From NCBI GenBank assembly GCA_964611385.1, contig CAZSXS010000036.1:1-33785 (forward strand): a stretch of DNA of 33,785 nt, given 5' to 3'. How positions within the stretch are numbered: the first letter of the stretch is position 1; each line of letters opens with the position of its first letter. The notes under the pieces were generated by a model. That model did not search any database and had not been told where the DNA came from. It was given only the letters and a program-made list of their open reading frames with translations. Source of the stretch: CAZSXS01 sp964611385 (GTDB taxonomy: Bacteria; Bacillota; Clostridia; Lachnospirales; CAYPQA01). A program made the translations under genes and the position numbers. Below are positions 23,007-30,790 of this stretch, piece by piece.

Positions 23007-23975
23007 TCATTGTCTGCTTTGTAGCAAGATAAAGGGTGCATCCAAATTGATTCTTTCGGATAGTGATAAATCACACTTGTACTTTTTGGCTTCGTCTGTA
23101 AATGCAAATAAGATTTCCTTTTGAATATTGGAGTAGTCGGTAGGTATCAAGTCTTGAATGATTGCTAGCTCTTTTAGCGTATTGAGGATGGATCCCATTT
23201 CAGTTATGCGATGTATTGACAGCAGATTGGATAGGTAATTCCTCAAATCAGCTTTATGTTTATCAACACCACTATTTAGAGCGCAAGCTTCCAGGGTTGA
23301 CTTTAATTCTATAAACACCAAGGCTTGGGGTTTACCCTTCTCACTTCTAAGTGCTAGTAGATCGAAGCGCCCCATAGGATCATCCTCTATACTGTCACGG
23401 GACTGTGCGAACTCCATATCGTATACAAAATAACCATTTTCCAAATTGCGGTTTGCCAACATGATTTCGTGTTGTCGTTGCTTTTCAAGCTTACTCTCTT
23501 TTTTTCTTGTGGTACTGTTTTCCTCCTTAAAAAAATCAACAAGTTTGGTTTCATCAAAAAAGTCATCAATTAGTTGCTGTAAGGTGGTGATGATTTGTTC
23601 GATTTTGCAAAGGGATGGCACTGTTTTTCGTGTTATTTTTAATACTAGAGTTCTACCCTTGCCGTTCTGTGTATCTTTAACCTCACAACCGGCTTGTTCC
23701 AAGTTGCTACGTATGAGCTCATGATTTTGGGTAAAACGTGCATGATTGAAATTAAAGATCAATCGGTAACCATCAGGCCGCTTTGTCGGCTCAATTTTGA
23801 ATAGATTGTGTCCCTTGTGATAGAGATTGACGTAATTATCTCTGATGCAAAGCAAGCAGTTTCTGTTTAGAGCGGTTTGAAGTACATTGGATAAAATGCC
23901 GCTTTTAAGATCGGCAACAAAATGGTCAGATATGGTGCGTTTACTGTCAAAGGCCATTTTACACATCTCTTTCAT
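23007..23975 (-). CDS. Unidentified protein with PD-(D/E)XK-nuclease-like motif
   Basis: A soluble protein of up to 322 residues. Residues ~203-226 read GRFDLLALRSEKGKPQALVF then IELKST: a beta strand with Asp (D205), a hairpin, and a strand with Glu-x-Lys (E223, K225), the active-site pattern of PD-(D/E)XK nucleases. The preceding EFAQSRDSIEDDP may contribute another acidic ligand. The N-terminal ~110 residues form an unknown mixed fold, and ~115-180 is a long charged helix (KKESKLEKQRQHEIMLANRN). Start is uncertain: ATGs at 23975, 23966 and 23957 are possible, and a ten-codon upstream ORF with a better ribosome binding site ends just before 23957. No methylase or restriction partner is beside it. 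Nuclease activity is inference from the motif. Confidence 0.65.
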   Translation of the reverse strand: MKEMCKMAFDSKRTISDHFVADLKSGILSNVLQTALNRNCLLCIRDNYVNLYHKGHNLFKIEPTKRPDGYRLIFNFNHARFTQNHELIRSNLEQAGCEVKDTQNGKGRTLVLKITRKTVPSLCKIEQIITTLQQLIDDFFDETKLVDFFKEENSTTRKKESKLEKQRQHEIMLANRNLENGYFVYDMEFAQSRDSIEDDPMGRFDLLALRSEKGKPQALVFIELKSTLEACALNSGVDKHKADLRNYLSNLLSIHRITEMGSILNTLKELAIIQDLIPTDYSNIQKEILFAFTDEAKKYKCDLSLSERINLDAPFILLQSRQ

Positions 23976-23991
23976 CGAATTTGAATTTCAT
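23959..23991 (-). CDS. Possible ten-codon upstream ORF (MKFKFDERDV)
   Basis: ATG at 23991 lies behind AGAAGGAAATAGAG and the frame ends with TAA at 23961-23959, two bases before the ATG at 23957 of the PD-(D/E)XK-like gene. This is the best-placed ribosome binding site in the region, so the gene could be translated by coupling from this peptide. Confidence 0.25.
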   Translation of the reverse strand: MKFKFDERDV

Positions 23992-24020
23992 CTCTATTTC
24001 CTTCTCAGATCATTTGCAGC

Positions 24021-25433
24021 TCATTTGATGAGTTCAAAGTGGTCAATCAATATTGGCTCTTTTTCCGGAAGTTTTTGATTGATTTCATAAATCTCTCCGC
24101 TCAGGCGCTTTCCGTCCACATGATAAACGGTAAAAAACTGATTTTTGCCCGAAAGAGGCTGGACGGGATTAACAAAAGCAAACAAGTCTAGGTAGGATTG
24201 CTTCACATTTTTATTCCGCTCGTAAACCTTAACCCCTGCCGACCCGGAATTGATATAAACCGTGCCCCTCTCCTGCACCTCCCCATTAAACAGAGGCTTG
24301 GTTCTACCTACATAATGATCATGACCCTGAAAGACTAAGTCTACTCCCAGATTTTCCAATAGAGGGGAGACTTTTTTTCGTAGGCCTATGATGTCACTTT
24401 GGGTGGCGTAATAGGCCAAGGTATAAGGGCCCTTATGCATGTTGAGGATGACCCAGTCTGTGGATTGCTTGGCTTCTGACACATCCTCTTGAAGCCAGTC
24501 CATTTGGCGGGTAGATAAGTGGATATACTCCGTGGAGGATTCGTTGGTATTTAAGGTAACAAAATGGGCATTACCATAGTCAAAAGAATAGTAAGCTCCC
24601 CGTTCAAGAGGGATGCCTTCAGGGGTTTTCAGATTGAAATGCTCAATGAAGGAATATGGAGAGGTTTCGTGGTTTCCAGCTGCGGGCATGAGCGTGATAT
24701 TCATTAGTGCATTTTGAGAAAAGCCAAGGAGTTCATCCCACTGCTGTTCCTTGCTGCCGTTGTCCACCACATCGCCGCTATGCAGAATAAATTTGGCTTC
24801 TGGGGCTTTCTCCAAGGCCTTTTGGATGGTTTCTGCCGATAGTCTTGCGTCTTTGCTTGTGGCGGCCTGGGTATCTGTGATATTGATAAAGCTAAAAGCA
24901 CCTTCTGAGGCAGTTTCAAATTCTCCATACTCGCTCCAAAGGTCGAGTGCAGCGTCTCCCACTTGATAGCGGTATCGCGTGCCTGGTTCCAAGCCTACAG
25001 CCACGACCTTATGAACCCTTTCGTTGGGGGAGTTGACAGACTGTGCGTTGGTTCCAGAAAAGCTGAGCGTGGGCGAAGATTGTTGCGCTTGTACAGTATG
25101 GTTCGGCTGATTCGTTTGGTTTGTCTGTTTCTTCGGTTCTATTTCGTCCGCCTGCGCTGTTAGAGGCAATTTAGTAAGCTGCAAATCACTGTTGACAGAC
25201 GATAGGGGCGTAAACCAGGTAAAAGCCTTTTCGGTTTTCGTATCCCCGTAAAAGCTGATCGTGATCTTGGAAACATCAGATTGGGTTAAGCTTCCCATCC
25301 CGTCTTGGGCAGCATTGGAAGCAGCGGAAGCGGAAGGGGAGGCTAGCGTAAAAAGTAAGGACAGTACAAGGACAAACAGAAGCAGGCCTACAATTAAGGG
25401 TAGGGTGTCTTTAAAGCCTTTTGATTTTAGCAT
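24021..25433 (-). CDS. Purple-acid-phosphatase-like metallophosphoesterase, exported
   Basis: A ~470-residue protein. An N-terminal hydrophobic segment (~12-34, then ASPSASAASNA) is a signal peptide or anchor. Residues ~55-175 form a PAP N-terminal, fibronectin-like domain, interrupted by a Gln/Asn/Thr-rich insert (KKQTNQTNQPNHTVQAQQSS, ~103-122). The phosphoesterase core has FINITDTQ, then HSGDVVDNG (~218-226), AAGNHET (~251-257), LNMHKGPY (His ~333) and GHDHYVGR (~370-377), the full two-metal set. It probably hydrolyses phosphoesters outside the cell. I start at ATG 25433 because AAAAGG is eight bases upstream. The PD-(D/E)XK-like gene follows 45 bases after its stop and may be cotranscribed. 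Confidence 0.88.
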   Translation of the reverse strand: MLKSKGFKDTLPLIVGLLLFVLVLSLLFTLASPSASAASNAAQDGMGSLTQSDVSKITISFYGDTKTEKAFTWFTPLSSVNSDLQLTKLPLTAQADEIEPKKQTNQTNQPNHTVQAQQSSPTLSFSGTNAQSVNSPNERVHKVVAVGLEPGTRYRYQVGDAALDLWSEYGEFETASEGAFSFINITDTQAATSKDARLSAETIQKALEKAPEAKFILHSGDVVDNGSKEQQWDELLGFSQNALMNITLMPAAGNHETSPYSFIEHFNLKTPEGIPLERGAYYSFDYGNAHFVTLNTNESSTEYIHLSTRQMDWLQEDVSEAKQSTDWVILNMHKGPYTLAYYATQSDIIGLRKKVSPLLENLGVDLVFQGHDHYVGRTKPLFNGEVQERGTVYINSGSAGVKVYERNKNVKQSYLDLFAFVNPVQPLSGKNQFFTVYHVDGKRLSGEIYEINQKLPEKEPILIDHFELIK

Positions 25434-25501
25434 TTTCATCACCTTTTTAGTTTATTTGATTAGGATCATGTAGGGTCGGATAACAAGTCTGTGTAATAAT
25501 T

Positions 25502-25530
25502 ATTGTAATGCTGTGGATTTTTCATGTCAA
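25502..25530 (-). promoter_or_regulatory. Promoter of the metallophosphoesterase gene (twin of 22907-22935)
   Basis: Minus strand TTGACA (25530-25525), 17-bp spacer, TACAAT (25507-25502); 25 of 29 bases match the amidohydrolase promoter, including the spacer core AAAAAT and GCAT before the -10. Confidence 0.82.
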
Positions 25531-25639
25531 GGACTTCGTCCTTTGAGACTGCTTTGGAGGTAGGTCTCATTGAGATGACAATTCCAGAAAAGCCTAATAG
25601 TAGTAAGCAAAAGTATCGTGTGAAATGACTGATCATTAG

Positions 25640-25687
25640 AAAACAGGCAGGCAAAACGGATTGAATTCGTTTTGCCTGCCTGTTTTT
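25640..25687 (-). terminator. Strong terminator after the URO-D family gene
   Basis: AAACAGGCAGGCAAAACG and its complement form an 18-bp stem around a short loop, with T and A runs on the two sides. It ends the minus-strand transcript from 26830 and insulates the phosphoesterase promoter. Confidence 0.92.
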
Positions 25688-25717
25688 GTGTAACTTACGC
25701 ACTATTTCGGGAATCTC

Positions 25718-26830
25718 TTAGATCTTGTCAGTATAAAACGCCTTCGCTCCTTCATAAATAGCAATGACATTTTCCGGAGGAACGTCATACTGGATGGTAT
25801 GGGCTGGGGCTAGGATATAGCCGCCCTGATTATCCATGATGGACAGAATCCGTTTCACTTCACTTTTGATCTCTTCAACGGAAGCCTTGGGCAGCAACTG
25901 CTGTGTATCTATACCGCCCCAGAAGCAAATCTTGCTGCCGTAAGCTTTCTTTAAGCGCTCATGCTCCATCCTATAAACCCCAGGCTGAATGGGATTTAAA
26001 ATATCAATGCCACAATCAATCAAGTCTGGTATCAGATCAAAGACAGAGCCACAGCTGTGATGCTTGTAAAAAGCGTCGGTAAATTTTTTGGTATAGGCAA
26101 CCCGCTCTTTCAAATAAGACTTGATCAAATCGCTAAACATAGCTTGAGAAATAAAAGGCCCTGTTTGGGTTCCGAAATCGTCACCGGAGGTGGTGCAGTC
26201 GATGAAGGGGCCAAGAGCGGAATAATAGCGTTCGATGACCTTCTTCTGATAAGTTAGGATTCGTTCCGAAAAGGCATGCACCAACTCCGGCTCTGCAGCA
26301 CAACGATATAAGTAGTCGCCAAAGCCGAATAGCCAGCAGCCGATTTCAAAAACGCCCAAGACCGGATGCTCCGCTACGATAGCATAGTCCGTATGGGTAT
26401 GTAAGTAGGCTGCCTCCTCGGCCCATTGCTTGATGAGAACTTCATCCAGCTTGTCCGCGTCTGGCAGCTCATAAGCCATCATTTCATCTATGCTTGCGTC
26501 CTTCAGCGGATGATAGCACATTTCATAATGCCCGTTGACAAAGCGGCTCCCAATTCCATAGGAATCATAGACAATTCCCTGCTCTGTTCGATTGTGCCGA
26601 GTCTTCGGTGTGGGCATCCCGCCCACCCGCCGGGTATCAATGTCCAGCGCCTTTAAGATCCTTTCATCCACCTTACCCGCCTTGCAGTCTTTGATGTGCA
26701 GAAGCTCTGCCATCCCGTCTAAGGTCTGTTGATAGTCGATCTGCGTTTGGGGAGAGCCGGAAAGGTCAAAGACCGCCCGGTCTGTTTGCATATGGGACAC
26801 AACCATGTTGAATCGTTCCCTGTGAGTCAT
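25718..26830 (-). CDS. URO-D family protein (uroporphyrinogen decarboxylase / MtaA-like)
   Basis: A 370-residue TIM-barrel protein of the URO-D family. Key region: YKHHSCGSVFDLIPDLIDCG (~260-280) with His-x-Cys-Gly, followed by IDILNPIQPG, then CFWGGIDTQQLLP and an APAHTIQYDVPPENV end. This pattern, not the haem HemE pattern, is shared with corrinoid/CoM methyltransferase-like URO-D proteins common in Clostridia, where they move methyl groups or act on unknown substrates. The start at 26830 is used because GAGGTG lies just upstream; the open frame to 26860 starts at a GTG inside repeat copy F. No corrinoid protein gene is adjacent. Monocistronic, with a promoter at 26939-26967 and a terminator behind. 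Confidence 0.85.
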   Translation of the reverse strand: MTHRERFNMVVSHMQTDRAVFDLSGSPQTQIDYQQTLDGMAELLHIKDCKAGKVDERILKALDIDTRRVGGMPTPKTRHNRTEQGIVYDSYGIGSRFVNGHYEMCYHPLKDASIDEMMAYELPDADKLDEVLIKQWAEEAAYLHTHTDYAIVAEHPVLGVFEIGCWLFGFGDYLYRCAAEPELVHAFSERILTYQKKVIERYYSALGPFIDCTTSGDDFGTQTGPFISQAMFSDLIKSYLKERVAYTKKFTDAFYKHHSCGSVFDLIPDLIDCGIDILNPIQPGVYRMEHERLKKAYGSKICFWGGIDTQQLLPKASVEEIKSEVKRILSIMDNQGGYILAPAHTIQYDVPPENVIAIYEGAKAFYTDKI

Positions 26831-26848
26831 AGTCCACCTCTTTTTTAT

Positions 26849-26915
26849 AAACTCAGTCACGCTTATCTTTGATATTTATGCCCGTTTGTAAAATGAATTA
26901 GCGTGACTGAGGTTT
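26849..26915. repeat. Palindromic interspersed repeat, copy F
   Basis: aaactcagtcacgcttat (from 26849) pairs with attagcgtgactgaggttt (to 26915): 12 perfect base pairs, CTCAGTCACGCT, in the core of the arms. The interior is ~35 bases. It lies in the 5' leader of the URO-D family gene, between its promoter and start, and would form a long hairpin in the mRNA. Confidence 0.8.
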
Positions 26916-26938
26916 GATTCATTTTTTGATTTATGGGC

Positions 26939-26967
26939 ATGTTAACATTAGACAAAAATCTTGTCAA
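26939..26967 (-). promoter_or_regulatory. Promoter of the URO-D family gene
   Basis: Minus strand TTGACA (26967-26962), 17-bp spacer, TAACAT (26944-26939). The transcript would carry repeat copy F in its leader. Confidence 0.7.
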
Positions 26968-26999
26968 TGCCAGACTGTGCAAGCGAACGGAAATCCGAC

Positions 27000-27028
27000 T
27001 TGCATACTGGAAAATTTTGTGATATGGT
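27000..27028 (+). promoter_or_regulatory. Candidate promoter of the heterodimeric ABC exporter
   Basis: TTGCAT (27000-27005), 17-bp spacer, TATGGT (27023-27028). Matches are moderate; the leader is ~75 bases. Confidence 0.4.
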
Positions 27029-27105
27029 TATGTCTCCATTGGGCTTTACAAGTCTGGTTTTCTTTAAGAGCCTGACGGAGTAAAATTCGTAGCAAGGAGG
27101 GTTCT

Positions 27106-28851
27106 ATGCTTAAGTTACTTGGTTTCTTAAAGCCATTTGTGAAAGAGGTTTTGCTCATCGTAGCCTTAACCTTGGTTCAGGCTCTTTGCGACCTGTCGCT
27201 GCCCACGTATATGTCGGATATTATTAATGTAGGGATTGGACAGGACAAGGGCATTGGCTACATTTTAAGGCAGGGCGGTCTTATGCTGTCTGTGGCCTTT
27301 TTAAGCATGTTTGCCGTGGTTGTGGTTTGTTTTACAGCCGCCCGCATGGGTGCAAGATGCAGTATGGGTTTACGCAAGGGTGTTTTTGCAAAGGTACTGG
27401 GCTTTTCCGGCCATGAGTTCGGAAAGTTTTCTACTGCCTCACTCATTACAAGAAGCACAAACGATATTCAACAAATACAAATGTTAGTATCTATGATGTT
27501 AAGAATGATTATTTACGCCCCGATTTTGGGAATCGGCGGTGTCTTTAAGGTACTTTCGGTCTCCACTCGCATGACCTGGATTATTGCTTTGGCTGTGGCC
27601 TTGGTGGTTGGCCTTGTGGCTGTTCTGTTTACCGTGGTTATGCCCAAGTTTAAGTTGGTTCAAACCTTGGTTGACCGGCTGAATCTGGTGACCCGGGAAA
27701 GTCTGGACGGTATGCTGGTCATCCGAGCCTTTGGCAACCAAAAGCATGACGAAGAAAAATTCGATGTAGCCAACTCCGACTTGACTAATTTGAATCTTTT
27801 TGTAAACAGGGTAATGTCTCTTATGATGCCCGTTATGATGCTGATCATGAATCTAACGGCTGTTGCGATTATCTGGTATGGAGCCAAGAACATAGACGAG
27901 GGCTTTTTACAGGTGGGCGATGTGATGGCTTTTATCCAATATTCCATGCAGATCATTATGTCCTTTTTGATGATCTCTATGATTTCTATCTTTCTGCCCA
28001 GAGCCTTGGTTTCGGCCAATCGTATTGATGAGGTGCTGAAAACCGAAATCAGTATCGTTGATCCGGCAAAAGCAGAAAAGACCTCTCCCATGGGTACTAT
28101 AGAATTTAAAAATGTAAGCTTCAAATACCCTGGAGCGGATGAGTATATACTGGAGAATATCAGCTTCAAGGCTAAAAAAGGCAGTACAACTGCTATCATC
28201 GGCAGTACGGGTAGCGGAAAGACCACGCTGATTAATTTGATCCCCCGCTTTTATGATGTCAGTGATGGGGAGATTTTAGTGGATGGGGTGGATGTGAAGA
28301 AACAAAGCCTCCACTCTCTTCGAGATAAGATCGGTTATGTTCCCCAAAAAGGGCTTTTGTTCTTTGGTTCTATCAAGTCAAACTTGCTTTTCGGTAAGAA
28401 TTTTGAGGAAAACCAATCGGAAGAACGTATGTTAAAAGCAAGTAAGATTGCCCAAGCCAACTTTATTGACACGCTTCCGGAGAAGTATGAAAATCAAATT
28501 GCCCAAGGTGGCTCCAATGTTTCTGGTGGCCAAAAGCAACGCTTGGCTATCGCTCGGGCTCTAACCAAAAAATCGGAAATCCTGATTTTTGATGACAGCT
28601 TCTCCGCCCTGGACTTTAAAACAGATGCCAATCTCCGGGCAGCCTTAAAGAAGGAAGTAGAGGCTACCATCTTGGTTGTTGCTCAGCGAATTAATACCAT
28701 TCGAAATGCAGACCAGATTTTGGTTTTGGATGAAGGAAAGCTGGTCGGTATTGGCACGCATACAGAACTGTTGGCGCAGTGTGAGGTTTACAGACAGATT
28801 GCAAGCTCACAGCTTTCAGAAAAAGAAATGAGAGGTGTAGCCAATGCCTAA
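27106..28851 (+). CDS. ABC exporter half with degenerate nucleotide site
   Basis: A 581-residue half-transporter: six membrane helices in ~1-310 and an ABC ATPase in ~330-575. Walker A GSTGSGKTT (366-374), signature NVSGGQ (471-476), Walker B ILIFDD (492-497) and AQR at the switch position. The catalytic Glu is replaced by Asp and the switch His by Gln (527), so its own ATP site is probably non-hydrolytic. Its normal signature completes the active site of its partner. This asymmetry is that of heterodimeric exporters such as TM287/288 and BmrCD. GGAGGG precedes the ATG. Its stop overlaps the partner start by eight bases (ATGCCTAA). The likely role is export of drugs or peptides. Confidence 0.93.
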   Translation: MLKLLGFLKPFVKEVLLIVALTLVQALCDLSLPTYMSDIINVGIGQDKGIGYILRQGGLMLSVAFLSMFAVVVVCFTAARMGARCSMGLRKGVFAKVLGFSGHEFGKFSTASLITRSTNDIQQIQMLVSMMLRMIIYAPILGIGGVFKVLSVSTRMTWIIALAVALVVGLVAVLFTVVMPKFKLVQTLVDRLNLVTRESLDGMLVIRAFGNQKHDEEKFDVANSDLTNLNLFVNRVMSLMMPVMMLIMNLTAVAIIWYGAKNIDEGFLQVGDVMAFIQYSMQIIMSFLMISMISIFLPRALVSANRIDEVLKTEISIVDPAKAEKTSPMGTIEFKNVSFKYPGADEYILENISFKAKKGSTTAIIGSTGSGKTTLINLIPRFYDVSDGEILVDGVDVKKQSLHSLRDKIGYVPQKGLLFFGSIKSNLLFGKNFEENQSEERMLKASKIAQANFIDTLPEKYENQIAQGGSNVSGGQKQRLAIARALTKKSEILIFDDSFSALDFKTDANLRAALKKEVEATILVVAQRINTIRNADQILVLDEGKLVGIGTHTELLAQCEVYRQIASSQLSEKEMRGVANA

Positions 28852-30790
28852 AAAACCGACATCCTCTAAACCGATCTCCATGTCTAATACACAGTCAAGC
28901 CAGGCAAACAATCAGCAAGCGCCTTCCGGCGATAAGACCCCTAAGCTCATGCAGGGTAAAACACAAGGCCCCATGCGCGGAGGACCAGGTGGTCATCCAG
29001 GTGGAGGCCGCTTCGAGAAACCCAAAAATTTCAAGGGTACCATGAAAAAGCTGGCTCAGTACCTAAAGGTCTTTATGCCCCAATTTGTCATTGTGGTTAT
29101 ACTGGCCGTCGCTGGTACCGTATTTTCTATTGTTGGCCCCAAGATACTAGGTAATGCCATTACCGCCATCTTTGAAGGTTTTATGGCCAAGATGATGAAG
29201 ACCGGGGGCATTGATTTTGAGCGGATTGCTCAGATTGCTCTGTGGCTTTTGCTTTTGTATGCATTCAGCACATTGTGTACCTTTGTTCAGGGCTTTATCA
29301 TGAGCGGAATCTCCCAAAAGGTCAGCTACAGCTTACGTAAGGATATTTCCTTTAAGATAAACCGTCTGCCCCTGAAATTCTTTGATAAGCAAACGCACGG
29401 TGAGGTGCTCTCCCGTGTAACCAACGACGTAGACACCGTCAGCCAGACGCTTAGCCAAAGCTTATCGCAAGTTGTTACCTCCGTTACCACTATTATTGGT
29501 GTCATTTATATGATGTTGACCATCAATCTTACGATGACAGTCATTGCCCTACTGATGGTCCCCTTATCCTTTGCACTTGTCATCCTCATCGTAAAGTATT
29601 CTCAGAAATATTTTAAAAGACAGCAGGAATACTTAGGCCATATTAACGGAAAAGTAGAGGAGCTTTACGGGGGTCACTTGGTGGTAAAGGCCTTCAATGC
29701 CGAGGAACATTCCATTCAAGAATTTGATGAAATCAATGAAACCTTATATCATTCCGCATGGAAGTCGCAGTTTTTGTCCGGCATTATGATGCCCCTAATG
29801 GGTTTTGTTGGAAACCTTGGTTATGTGGCCGTGGTCATTGTGGGTAGCACCCTAGCCGTGAAAAAAGTCATCGAAGTGGGCGATATCTCCTCCTTTATGC
29901 AATACGTAAGAAACTTCACCCAGCCCATTAACCAAACCGCTCAAATCGCTAATATACTTCAATCCACAGCCGCCGCTGCTGAACGTGTGTTTGAGTTCTT
30001 GGGTGAAACGGAGCAGGAACCGGATACCTCCGATTGCCTAAAAGACACAAAGCATCTGCAAAGCTCCGTTGATTTTAACAAGGTTCACTTCGGGTACTCC
30101 CCAGACAAAATTATTATTAATGATTTCTCCGCGTCGGTTCTACCTGGTCAAAAAATTGCGATCGTAGGCCCAACCGGAGCAGGAAAAACCACTCTGGTCA
30201 AGCTGATTATGCGCTTCTATGAGTTGAACGGTGGAAGCATATCTGTTGGAGGCGTGGATGTAAAGAAGATTGAACGAAACGCCCTACGCTCTATGTTCGG
30301 CATGGTATTACAGGATACCTGGCTGTATAACGCCAGCATTATGGAAAATATCCGCTATGGCCGACTGGATGCCAAGGACGAAGAAGTCATTCAAGCCGCA
30401 AAGCTAGCCCATGTACATCATTTTATCAAAACCCTTCCCGGCGCCTACGAACACACGTTGAACGAGGAAGCTACCAATATCTCCCAAGGCCAAAAGCAGC
30501 TCTTAACCATCGCTAGAGCCATTGTTGCCAATCCTCAAATCCTAATTCTTGACGAGGCCACCAGCTCAGTAGATACCCGTACCGAGGTCTTGATCCAAGA
30601 AGCCATGGAAACCCTTATGAAAGGCCGTACCAGCTTCATCATCGCCCACCGCCTGTCCACCATCCGCAAAGCCGATAGCATCCTGGTGATGCGAGACGGC
30701 GATATCGTAGAACAAGGCTCCCACGAAGTCCTCCTTGAGAAAAAAGGATTCTACTATGAACTGTATAATAGCCAGTTTGAAGAAAGTTAA
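28844..30790 (+). CDS. ABC exporter half with canonical nucleotide site
   Basis: A 648-residue half-transporter. The first ~60 residues are a disordered extension rich in Ser, Gln, Pro and Gly (SQANNQQAPSGDKTPKLMQG then MRGGPGGHPGGGRFEKP), common in this subfamily. Six membrane helices span ~75-370. The ATPase has Walker A GPTGAGKTT (442-450), signature NISQGQ (545-550), Walker B ILILDE (566-571) with the catalytic Glu, and IIAHR with the switch His (602). The signature is the degenerate SQGQ, so only the site formed by this Walker A/B with the partner's VSGGQ is expected to hydrolyse ATP. Overlaps the partner gene by eight bases. Its stop overlaps that of the convergent BrkB gene by three bases. 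Confidence 0.94.
   Translation: MPKKPTSSKPISMSNTQSSQANNQQAPSGDKTPKLMQGKTQGPMRGGPGGHPGGGRFEKPKNFKGTMKKLAQYLKVFMPQFVIVVILAVAGTVFSIVGPKILGNAITAIFEGFMAKMMKTGGIDFERIAQIALWLLLLYAFSTLCTFVQGFIMSGISQKVSYSLRKDISFKINRLPLKFFDKQTHGEVLSRVTNDVDTVSQTLSQSLSQVVTSVTTIIGVIYMMLTINLTMTVIALLMVPLSFALVILIVKYSQKYFKRQQEYLGHINGKVEELYGGHLVVKAFNAEEHSIQEFDEINETLYHSAWKSQFLSGIMMPLMGFVGNLGYVAVVIVGSTLAVKKVIEVGDISSFMQYVRNFTQPINQTAQIANILQSTAAAAERVFEFLGETEQEPDTSDCLKDTKHLQSSVDFNKVHFGYSPDKIIINDFSASVLPGQKIAIVGPTGAGKTTLVKLIMRFYELNGGSISVGGVDVKKIERNALRSMFGMVLQDTWLYNASIMENIRYGRLDAKDEEVIQAAKLAHVHHFIKTLPGAYEHTLNEEATNISQGQKQLLTIARAIVANPQILILDEATSSVDTRTEVLIQEAMETLMKGRTSFIIAHRLSTIRKADSILVMRDGDIVEQGSHEVLLEKKGFYYELYNSQFEES

Noticed and set aside
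22873..23010. N-terminal extension of the amidohydrolase
   Set aside because: The extension covers a strong promoter (22907-22935), and AGGAGGAG before ATG 22872 with MDKIKEYIDSLEIIDTHEH is a typical family start.
25466..25702. 78-codon minus-strand frame
   Set aside because: It consists of the terminator stem (25640-25687) and the phosphoesterase promoter; no protein features.
26831..26860. Upstream GTG start for the URO-D family gene
   Set aside because: The codons come from the palindromic repeat F and the RBS; ATG 26830 has GAGGTG at a proper distance.
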